A DNA stretch of 5,164 nucleotides from an uncultured Moheibacter sp. (lineage in GTDB: Bacteria; Bacteroidota; Bacteroidia; Flavobacteriales; Weeksellaceae), in assembly GCA_937875605.1 (NCBI GenBank), contig CALLXZ010000079.1:1-5164 (forward strand), written 5' to 3'. A program made the position numbers and the translations under genes. A model generated the notes under the pieces. That model saw nothing but the letters and a program-made list of their open reading frames with translations, searched no databases and had not been told where the DNA came from. Below, piece after piece: positions 1 through 5,112 of this stretch; within the stretch, counting starts at the first letter, position 1, and every line of letters begins with the position of its first letter.

Positions 1-844
1 AGATAGGCGAAATACCATTTGTACCGGCCACGATTGGCGCAATGTTCACAAACGGTATATAAGGACTGGACGGCTTTCCTGTCCAAAGCGCAACATTATT
101 CACGCCGGACATACGGGAAGAACCCACACCCATTGTTCCTTTTTCTGCAATTAACATCACTTGTTTGTCAGGGTGTTGGGCATTCATCGCCACAATTTTT
201 TGTTGTGCTTCCGGCGTTATCATACATTGACCATGTAATTCTCTGTCAGAACGTGAATGAGCTTGATTTCCGGGAGACAATAAATCGGTTGAGATATCCC
301 CTTCGGCTGCAACAAAAGTTACCACTTTTATTTCTTCGGGAACTTCGGGTAATTGGGTGAAAAACTCTGCTTTTGCATAGCTTTCCAAAATATCTTTTGC
401 AATCGGATTATCATTTCCAAATGCCTCTTTTAATCGGTCTGTATCTGCTTCGTACAAGAAAACCTGTGTTTTCAAGACATTTGCAGCTTGTTGCGCAATT
501 GATTGATCATTGCCCAATGCCAAGTCCAACAATACTTTGATAGAAGGACCTCCTTTCATGTGCGATAACAACTCAAAAGCAAAAGCAGGTGTAATCTCAG
601 CTACAACCGTATCTCCTAAAATGATTTCTTTTAAATATTCTGCTTTTACAGCCGCTGCCGGCGTTGTACCCGGCAAAGTATTGTAAATAAAAAACTGAAT
701 AGAATCTGCTCTATACGGACTGTGTGTCTCTTTTATCTGTTGGATAATTGCTTTTAAAAGTTCTGCACCATCAATCGGTTTTGGGTGCAATCCTTGACCT
801 TTTCTTTCTTCAATCTCGTTTAGGTAATCTTGATATATGCTCAT
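1..844 (-). CDS. acnB: Aconitate hydratase B / 2-methylisocitrate dehydratase, N-terminal part (cut by window edge)
   Basis: The 281 residues visible, read leftward from ATG at 842-844, match the N-terminus of AcnB, a cytoplasmic [4Fe-4S] enzyme that interconverts citrate and isocitrate and can also act on 2-methylisocitrate. The start (MSIYQDYLNE, then PKPIDGAELL) and a segment with HMKGGPSI near residues 95-102 fit the HEAT-like N-terminal domain peculiar to AcnB. The swivel domain follows, with DLLSP at 197-201 (family form TDDLSP) and GVGSSR at about 239-244, which carries the conserved Ser/Arg substrate-binding loop. This domain order (HEAT-like, then swivel) separates AcnB from AcnA, where the swivel is C-terminal. 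The Fe-S cysteines and catalytic domains lie beyond position 1. No frameshift or stop is seen. Full-length AcnB is about 860-930 residues, so roughly a third is present. It is transcribed away from the 1132 gene and has its own promoter. Confidence 0.95.
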   Translation of the reverse strand, partial: MSIYQDYLNEIEERKGQGLHPKPIDGAELLKAIIQQIKETHSPYRADSIQFFIYNTLPGTTPAAAVKAEYLKEIILGDTVVAEITPAFAFELLSHMKGGPSIKVLLDLALGNDQSIAQQAANVLKTQVFLYEADTDRLKEAFGNDNPIAKDILESYAKAEFFTQLPEVPEEIKVVTFVAAEGDISTDLLSPGNQAHSRSDRELHGQCMITPEAQQKIVAMNAQHPDKQVMLIAEKGTMGVGSSRMSGVNNVALWTGKPSSPYIPFVNIAPIVAGTNGISPI

Positions 845-905
845 ATTTTTTGAATGATAGTGGCTTTTAACTTTCAACAGAATCAATTATCAGCCGTGTA
901 TACTA

Positions 906-919
906 CCCTATTTTTAGGG
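906..919 (-). repeat. Small inverted repeat at the predicted acnB transcription start
   Basis: CCCTA (906-910) and TAGGG (915-919) form a perfect 5-bp inverted repeat around TTTT. It begins about four bases after the TAAATTTG box, so it covers the predicted start site. It could be an operator half-site pair or a hairpin at the 5' end of the acnB mRNA. The stem is short and chance cannot be excluded. Confidence 0.35.
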
Positions 920-923
920 GTTA

Positions 924-953
924 CAAATTTAATTTTAAATAACAATCTTTCAA
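924..953 (-). promoter_or_regulatory. Bacteroidota-type promoter of acnB
   Basis: Read on the minus strand, TTG (951-953) is followed after 19 bases by TAAATTTG (924-931). This fits the flavobacterial housekeeping promoter pattern TTG, 17-23 bases, TAnnTTTG. Transcription would start about 5-8 bases further on, near 917-919, giving a leader of roughly 75 bases before the acnB ATG. The match is by eye, but both boxes and the spacing fit. Confidence 0.65.
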
Positions 954-1131
954 GACGCTTCCAATTCAATTTAATTATTGGTTTATAATTTAGAATGATT
1001 ATAAAAAATAATGCAACAAATTAAGGAAATTACTAAGAATTCCGCAATTCAACTTGAAAAAAATTTATACCATCAACCAACCTTTTTCTAATTCAATGCA
1101 TCTGTCCTTATAGAATCAAAATCTTTTAAAC

Positions 1132-1881
1132 ATGAAACCAAAACTAATCATATTGATAATCAGCTTTTTGAGCGCACAATTTGTTTTAGCAACTTCCTCT
1201 GACACGCTGGTATATGATGCCGGAGAATTTAAAATTTATCAGAATGAGCGTTCCTTTCGAATTGAAAATAATTCCGGAAAAATTCTTTACAATCATCTGA
1301 AATATGTCGGACCTGCCATTCGTTTTTGGCAAATTCTTGATGATAAAAACCGAATTTTCTATCTGGATCAAGAAATGAAAATAACCGAACCGGAAAATAA
1401 TTTTTTCGGACTTTGTGGAACTGTACCGCATTACGAATTGAAAGTTCAATCCAATAAAAAAGAATTTCTCATCATGGAAGACGAAACTTTTTATGATTAT
1501 GGAAATGAAATTCCCGCTGAAATCAAATTTCGGATTTCAAAACAAGATGCGGACGAAGTTTATTTCATCAACGGAAAAAAAGAATTCAATTATGATGGAA
1601 ATTATGGAATTGGTTCGTTAAAAGCACAACCCGATTTGGTGATTTACAGGAAGAACGGAAAGTTTGGAATTTGGCAGGACGAATCGAAAACTTTGTACGA
1701 CTACATCGAATTTGAAGATTTGAATTTGAAATTATACCAAAATGGAAAAGTTGGCTATCACGGACTTACCGAAGTGAAATACAAGGAAATTCAACCATTT
1801 ATTTATAATTTAGCAGGAATTAAAACCGCAGAAGGAAAAACCGGATTTGTGGATATGCAAGGAAAAGAATATTTGAATTAA
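1132..1881 (+). CDS. Secreted protein with degenerate WG-type repeats, function unknown
   Basis: This 249-residue protein starts at an ATG after an A-rich stretch and opens with a signal peptide: Lys2 and Lys4, a hydrophobic core LIILIISFL, and a likely cleavage after FVLA (about residue 20). There is no lipobox cysteine, so it is probably periplasmic or exported by signal peptidase I. The C-terminal third shows three motifs of the type [N/E]GKxG[aromatic or Ile], NGKFGIW (175-181), NGKVGYH (204-210) and EGKTGFV (234-240), spaced 29-30 residues apart. Each is followed by an acidic or Tyr-rich stretch. This resembles WG (beta) repeats, and a weaker unit (NNSGKILY, 46-53) may lie near the N-terminus. 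WG-repeat proteins are common in Bacteroidota, and their role here is unknown. The sigma gene begins 58 bases downstream, so the two may be co-transcribed. Gene reality is firm, repeat assignment is moderate. Confidence 0.8.
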   Translation: MKPKLIILIISFLSAQFVLATSSDTLVYDAGEFKIYQNERSFRIENNSGKILYNHLKYVGPAIRFWQILDDKNRIFYLDQEMKITEPENNFFGLCGTVPHYELKVQSNKKEFLIMEDETFYDYGNEIPAEIKFRISKQDADEVYFINGKKEFNYDGNYGIGSLKAQPDLVIYRKNGKFGIWQDESKTLYDYIEFEDLNLKLYQNGKVGYHGLTEVKYKEIQPFIYNLAGIKTAEGKTGFVDMQGKEYLN

Positions 1882-1884
1882 AAC

Positions 1885-1915
1885 ATTCCGAATGGGCTGA
1901 CTTACCATCCGGAAT
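1885..1915. repeat. Imperfect stem-loop between the WG-repeat gene and the sigma gene
   Basis: ATTCCG (1885-1890) pairs with CGGAAT (1910-1915), and ATGG (1892-1895) pairs with CCAT (1905-1908). One A/C mismatch separates the two stems and a 9-base loop closes the hairpin. The structure begins four bases after the stop codon of the upstream gene. No T-run follows on the plus strand, so it is not a standard terminator. It could stabilise the upstream message, lower sigma expression, or act as an operator. Confidence 0.5.
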
Positions 1916-1939
1916 TGAAAAAATTAAGTCAAAAGAAAA

Positions 1940-2491
1940 TTGGACATCTTGAAAGAAGTGGAATTCATAGAGGGCTGCAAACGGCATGACCGAAAGGTAC
2001 AGAAACTGCTATACGAAAAGTACAGCACACGTTTCTTGGGTGTCTGCAAACGGTATATGAAAAGTTTGGAGCTGGCAGAAGATGTATTGGTAAAAGGGTT
2101 TTTGAAAATTTTCGATCATATAAATTCCTACGAAGGAAAAGGCAATTTCGAAGGTTGGATGCAACGAATTTTCATCAATGAATGTTTGATGGAGCTTCGT
2201 AAAAAACAGGATTTCACGATTTATCTGGAATCCAGTAACATCCAGCCGAGCCGTGAAGCTTCGGCTTTGGAAAATCTTTACGAACAGGATGTGTTGAAAT
2301 TATTGGATTTCCTGCCCACCGGATGCCGGACGGTTTTTAATCTTTACGTGATTGAGGGTTATAAACACAGCGAAATTGCGGAACAACTGAATATTTCGGA
2401 AGGAACTTCCAAATCTCAATTGAATCTGGCAAAGGAAAAATTGAAAATATTGTTAAACGAATATGGTATCACCCAAAATAAATCGGTATGA
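1940..2491 (+). CDS. ECF-type RNA polymerase sigma factor (sigma-70 family)
   Basis: The protein has the two-domain layout of an extracytoplasmic-function sigma factor and a normal length (183 residues). Region 2 spans about residues 22-89: LLYEKYSTRFLGVCKRY, then AEDVLVKGFLKIF for core RNA polymerase and -10 contact, then FEGWMQRIFINECLMELRKK. Region 4 spans about 115-170, with LPTGCRTVFNLYVIEGY and a helix-turn-helix EIAEQLNISEGTSKSQL for -35 recognition. The frame is open only from a TAA at 1925-1927 and has no ATG in the N-terminal part. The start must be TTG at 1940 or 1949, or GTG at 1958. TTG1940 is chosen because it gives the full N-terminus and follows an A/G-rich stretch. The last codon overlaps the next gene by ATGA, as expected for a sigma and its anti-sigma. 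The usual Gln-acidic pair after AED is replaced by Val-Lys. The regulon is unknown. Confidence 0.93.
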   Translation: MDILKEVEFIEGCKRHDRKVQKLLYEKYSTRFLGVCKRYMKSLELAEDVLVKGFLKIFDHINSYEGKGNFEGWMQRIFINECLMELRKKQDFTIYLESSNIQPSREASALENLYEQDVLKLLDFLPTGCRTVFNLYVIEGYKHSEIAEQLNISEGTSKSQLNLAKEKLKILLNEYGITQNKSV

Positions 2492-3414
2492 ATACAAATG
2501 ATCCCATAGAAGATTTGTTCCGGGACAATCAGCATGGTTTGGATGAAAAGCCGCGTGATTTGCTTTGGGACAGAATTGAGGATCGGTTGGAAGAAAAATC
2601 GGTTCTGAAAAAAAAGAATGATTGGTGGAAATACGCCGCTGCCGCTTCGGTGGTAGCCGGAATGTCAATTGGCGTTTGGGCATTGATGAATAACGAAAAT
2701 ACGATCAATTCGCAAATGACAAATCCACAAATTGTTTTAGAAGATGTTTCGGAAATCAACGAAGAAAATGCTTCTCAGATTTTGGATAAATTGGAAGAAA
2801 ACAAACAGTCGGTTGTGACAAGAGACGAAAACAAATCGGCTCCGGAAATCATCGAAAATGAATTGGAACCGATGGCAGCAAAAATGGTGATCCCCCAACC
2901 TTCCCGTGAAACTTCCAATGCAGAGTTGTACGAGGCAGCTCCTATAATGGCTCCTGAAAAATTGGACCGCATGGAAGCAGAAGAAGGAAAAGCGATGCAA
3001 GATGAAATTCTGGTTTTCCGAGGTGAATCGCCTGCTAAGAAAGAAGGAAATTATATTAAACCAAATGAAACTGCCAGCAGTACGACCATCAGAGAAGAAG
3101 ATATGAGAAGGATGGGAAATATGGCAGAATCTTCCGTGATGTATGGATCCTCAATTCAGCAAAATCAGATTTCTGTTCCGTTTAAAAACGATTTGATTCA
3201 GTATGATTTGGTTTCACAAACCGATACTTCTGTTACTTTTAAAAATGAAAATATAAATTATCCGAATCAGATTATTTTAACGAATGTGAATGATTCTGTG
3301 AGGGTAATTTATTCAGGAAAAGAAAATAAAAAGGATTCGAAGGAAAGTCTAAATATTCAGAAATATTTTAAAGAAAATAAATCTCAGATTGCTTCTGATT
3401 TTGGGTTGAAGTAA
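2488..3414 (+). CDS. Single-pass membrane protein, probable anti-sigma factor
   Basis: This 308-residue protein has a cytoplasmic N-terminus of about 46 residues, containing LLWDRIEDRLEEK (25-37) and a basic stretch KKKNDWWK (41-48). One transmembrane helix follows at about 48-67 (from KYAAAASVV to VWALM). The remaining roughly 240 residues should be periplasmic by the positive-inside rule. The outer part is Glu-, Asn- and Met-rich and low in complexity to about residue 175, followed by a Ser/Thr-rich stretch and a beta-rich end (FKNDLIQYDLVSQTDTSVTF and after). The ATG overlaps the sigma stop codon (ATGA), which implies translational coupling and balanced amounts. Position and topology are those of Bacteroidota anti-sigma factors that hold an ECF sigma at the membrane. 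I see no zinc-binding HxxxCxxC motif and no FecR-type domain, so the anti-sigma role is inferred mostly from context. Confidence 0.75.
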   Translation: MNTNDPIEDLFRDNQHGLDEKPRDLLWDRIEDRLEEKSVLKKKNDWWKYAAAASVVAGMSIGVWALMNNENTINSQMTNPQIVLEDVSEINEENASQILDKLEENKQSVVTRDENKSAPEIIENELEPMAAKMVIPQPSRETSNAELYEAAPIMAPEKLDRMEAEEGKAMQDEILVFRGESPAKKEGNYIKPNETASSTTIREEDMRRMGNMAESSVMYGSSIQQNQISVPFKNDLIQYDLVSQTDTSVTFKNENINYPNQIILTNVNDSVRVIYSGKENKKDSKESLNIQKYFKENKSQIASDFGLK

Positions 3415-3450
3415 AAAAACTTTGACAAAGTTTAGAACTTTGTCAAAGTT
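3413..3450 (-). terminator. Rho-independent terminator of argH, built of four alternating heptamers
   Basis: Two 15-base arms (3418-3432 and 3436-3450) are perfect reverse complements around TAG. On the minus strand the hairpin is followed by five T's (complement of 3413-3417), or seven counting the end of the stem, which is the form of an intrinsic terminator for argH 11 bases after its stop codon. Each arm is itself nearly palindromic: AACTTTG and CAAAGTT around one central base. On the plus strand no T-run follows, so termination of the sigma operon here is less certain. The T-run overlaps the stop codon of the anti-sigma gene. Confidence 0.85.
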
Positions 3451-3461
3451 AAATCAGTAAT

Positions 3462-4745
3462 TTATCCTTTATATCTTTTAATTTTTTCGCGGATTTCATC
3501 CAAACCTAAATTATGGATGCTTCCGATATGCGAAGTCTGGAATTCCTTGTGCGGAATATAGCTTCCATCATCGACCGAAACACCAACGATTTTGTACGCA
3601 TCACGGAAAGAAGTTCCGTTTTGTAATAAATGATTGATGTTTTCTACCGTATAAATAGAATCGTATTTCTCCTGATTCATAAATCCATCCGTAATCTGAA
3701 TCTGCGGCAATGCAAAAATCAGAATGTCCAGAATATCATTGAACTGAACCATCGGTTCAAATAAAATTTCTTTCAGAATTTGAAAATCTCTGTGGTAACC
3801 ACTTGGCAAATTATTAATCGTCAAAATAATGTCATTTGGCAATCCTTGTAAACGGTTACAATGTGCACGTGTCAATTCAAAAACATCCGGGTTTTTCTTA
3901 TGAGGCATGATGCTGGAACCCGTTGTCATTTCTTTTGGAAGTTTCACAAATCCCATATCCTGACTGTTGTACATCACCAAATCATACGACATTTTTGAAA
4001 GCGTTCCGCAAATCATTGAAATCGCTACGGCAGTAGACTTTTCGGATTTTCCACGTAACATCTGTGCTCCAACGGAACTTACCGCCATTTCGCCAAATCC
4101 TAATTCTTCGGTTGTTGCTTTTCGGTCGATTGGGAAACTTGTTCCGAATCCTGCGCCTGAACCTAATGGATTCTGATCGGCTACTTTATAAGCCGCATCG
4201 AAAAAATGTAAATCCGATAATAAATTTTCTGCATAAGCCGAAAACCACATTCCGAAGCTACTCGGCATCGCTGCCTGAAAGTGTGTATAACCCGGCATCA
4301 AATCCTCTTTGTGTTCATCTGCTTTATCAACTAAAATATCAATCAAATTCAACACTTTGGCTTTGGTTTCGGATAAGTATTCTCTTAAAAATAATTGAAT
4401 CGCCACCAAAACTTGGTCATTTCTAGAACGAGCCGTGTGAATCATCTTTCCAGCATCTCCCGTTTTTTCAATTAAATCCGATTCTATTTTCGAATGAACA
4501 TCTTCAAAGTTATCATCAATAACGAAATTTCCTTTTTCAACCTGAACCAAAATATCATCCAACGCAATTTGCAATTTCGAATTGTCCTCGTTGGAAATAA
4601 TCCCGACTTTTGCCAGCATGTTGGCTTGTGCTTTTGATGCAATTGCATCGTATTTTGCTAAATAACCGTCTAAAATTCGGTCTTTTCCGACTGTAAATTT
4701 TTCGATTTTGTCGTTGACGGAGAATCCTTTGTCCCAGATTTTCAT
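3462..4745 (-). CDS. argH: Argininosuccinate lyase
   Basis: ArgH splits argininosuccinate into arginine and fumarate, the last step of arginine synthesis, in the cytoplasm as a homotetramer of the fumarase/aspartase superfamily. With Met at 4745 as residue 1 the protein has 427 residues and all three conserved regions: HTARSRNDQ (103-111), GYTHFQAAMP (152-161, with the catalytic His) and the signature GSSIMPHKKNP (276-286, with the catalytic Ser loop). EDVHSKIE (81-88) is also typical. The frame can be extended to GTG at 4772 (436 residues), but the nine extra residues (Gln/Asn/Lys-rich) are not ArgH-like, while MKIWDKGFS is. A probable promoter -7 box also overlaps that GTG. The gene is somewhat shorter than the E. 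coli enzyme (457), as is common in this phylum. It converges with the sigma operon and no other arg gene is visible. No frameshift is seen. Confidence 0.96.
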   Translation of the reverse strand: MKIWDKGFSVNDKIEKFTVGKDRILDGYLAKYDAIASKAQANMLAKVGIISNEDNSKLQIALDDILVQVEKGNFVIDDNFEDVHSKIESDLIEKTGDAGKMIHTARSRNDQVLVAIQLFLREYLSETKAKVLNLIDILVDKADEHKEDLMPGYTHFQAAMPSSFGMWFSAYAENLLSDLHFFDAAYKVADQNPLGSGAGFGTSFPIDRKATTEELGFGEMAVSSVGAQMLRGKSEKSTAVAISMICGTLSKMSYDLVMYNSQDMGFVKLPKEMTTGSSIMPHKKNPDVFELTRAHCNRLQGLPNDIILTINNLPSGYHRDFQILKEILFEPMVQFNDILDILIFALPQIQITDGFMNQEKYDSIYTVENINHLLQNGTSFRDAYKIVGVSVDDGSYIPHKEFQTSHIGSIHNLGLDEIREKIKRYKG

Positions 4746-4771
4746 GTTTTGATTTTGTTTTTGAAGTTTCA

Positions 4772-4779
4772 CAAAAGTA
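4772..4779 (-). promoter_or_regulatory. Probable -7 box of the argH promoter
   Basis: On the minus strand TACTTTTG (4772-4779) matches the Bacteroidota -7 consensus TAnnTTTG. Transcription would begin near 4765, leaving a short A-rich leader of about 20 bases before the ATG at 4745. I find no exact TTG at the required 17-23 bases upstream, only T-rich sequence, so this is an incomplete match. It argues against the GTG at 4772 as the translation start. Confidence 0.5.
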
Positions 4780-4885
4780 AGAATTAAGAACGGATAGAAT
4801 AAAAACTTATTCTGATTTTTCGATTAGTTCCTACTAAAGTTTACAATTGATGGAACGTATAGATTCTTCGAATTTTTATCTCTAC

Positions 4886-4908
4886 CCGATTTGTTTCAAA
4901 TCGGTTTT
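4886..4908 (+). terminator. Intrinsic terminator-like hairpin with no gene upstream
   Basis: CCGATTTG (4886-4893) and CAAATCGG (4897-4904) are perfect reverse complements around TTT, followed at once by TTTT (4905-4908). This is the layout of a plus-strand Rho-independent terminator. The opposite strand has no T-run. No plus-strand gene precedes it: argH runs the other way, so it would end a small RNA, an antisense or spurious transcript from the argH start region, or the leader of a rightward transcript. Confidence 0.6.
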
Positions 4909-4935
4909 CAATTACAGATGCATTTTCCAAAAACT

Positions 4936-4979
4936 AAGGGAATTCCCTGATTTTCAAATTCCAAGGAAATGCCTGATTT
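4936..4979. repeat. 12-bp palindrome and imperfect direct repeat, candidate operator
   Basis: AGGGAATTCCCT (4937-4948) is a perfect palindrome, and symmetry continues outward with mismatches (ACTA on the left, GATT on the right). A related sequence follows about 27 bases on: AAGGGAATTCCCTGATTT (4936-4953) against AAGGAAATGCCTGATTT (4963-4979). A symmetric strong site plus a degraded copy at near three-turn spacing is what tandem binding sites for a dimeric regulator look like. No regulator in the window can be linked to it. Confidence 0.45.
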
Positions 4980-5021
4980 ATAAATTTCTTTTTACTAATA
5001 ATTTAGCAATGTAAAAAAAGT

Positions 5022-5039
5022 ATTCATGTCATAATGAAT
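5022..5039 (+). repeat. Small stem-loop before the leader terminator
   Basis: ATTCAT (5022-5027) and ATGAAT (5034-5039) form a 6-bp stem with loop GTCATA, extendable by one T-G wobble pair (5021 and 5040). It lies 12 bases before the terminator-like hairpin at 5052. It could be part of a folded leader RNA, but it is short and AT-rich. Confidence 0.3.
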
Positions 5040-5051
5040 GTTTGTGTGTAT

Positions 5052-5079
5052 AAGGGCTTCTGTGTTTGGAGCCCTTTTT
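5052..5079 (+). terminator. Terminator-like hairpin 33 bases before the 5113 start codon
   Basis: AAGGGCTTC (5052-5060) pairs with GGAGCCCTT (5068-5076), nine pairs including one G-U, with a 7-base loop. The right arm ends in TT and three more T's follow (5077-5079). This GC-rich stem with a T-run is a good intrinsic terminator on the plus strand. It lies so close to the next ATG that a complete promoter hardly fits between them. It therefore probably sits in that gene's leader or ends a small RNA. Alternatively AATGTTTG at 5037-5044 is a near match to a -7 box and the hairpin would be the 5' end of the mRNA. Confidence 0.65.
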
Positions 5080-5112
5080 AAAAGATCTCTAAATTATAAA
5101 CTATATAGCATC

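Larger units (their letters stand above)
845..1131. other. Divergent intergenic spacer between acnB and the secreted-protein gene
   Basis: This 287-base AT-rich spacer separates two divergent genes and holds no plausible gene. The acnB promoter is in its left part. On the plus strand I find no full TTG/TAnnTTTG pair for the 1132 gene. The nearest match, TAATTTAG at 986-993, has one mismatch and no well-spaced TTG. It overlaps an AT-rich inverted repeat, TTTATAAT (982-989) and ATTATAAA (998-1005) with an 8-base loop, which might be an operator or just AT-rich coincidence. Confidence 0.6.
4746..5112. other. Long structured intergenic region between argH and the gene at 5113
   Basis: About 367 bases with no long reading frame on either strand, lying between two divergent genes. 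It holds the argH -7 box, a plus-strand terminator-like hairpin (4886-4908), a 12-bp palindrome with an imperfect direct copy (4936-4979), a small stem-loop (5022-5039) and a second terminator-like hairpin (5052-5079). GTTCC (4827-4831) and GGAAC (4852-4856) form a further weak inverted repeat. The only short frame of note is a 15-codon one at 5034-5081. Confidence 0.7.

Noticed and set aside
19..360. Plus-strand open frame of 113 codons
   Set aside because: It lies wholly opposite acnB, whose protein is clearly conserved, and its translation has no recognisable features.
982..1005. AT-rich inverted repeat and TAATTTAG as the promoter of the 1132 gene
   Set aside because: The -7 box has a mismatch and no TTG lies at the right distance. 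In such AT-rich DNA the match is weak, so no promoter was called.
1186..1449. Minus-strand frame of 87 codons opposite the WG-repeat gene
   Set aside because: It overlaps a gene with a signal peptide and repeats, and shows no start context or domain of its own.
1885..1915. Stem-loop after the WG-repeat gene as a Rho-independent terminator
   Set aside because: No T-run follows on the plus strand and the stem has a mismatch, so it is listed only as a stem-loop.
2453..3000. Four minus-strand frames opposite the anti-sigma gene
   Set aside because: They overlap one another in different frames and are rich in Phe, Ser and His, as expected from the complement of a Glu/Lys/Asn-rich coding sequence.
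3418..3450. Inverted repeat as a transposon end or attachment site
   Set aside because: There is no transposase, integrase or target duplication nearby, and the T-run plus placement between convergent genes explain it as a terminator.
4064..4426. Plus-strand open frame of 120 codons, with another at 3967-4176
   Set aside because: Both are antisense to conserved parts of argH, including the region of catalytic motifs, and their compositions look like reverse-strand shadows.
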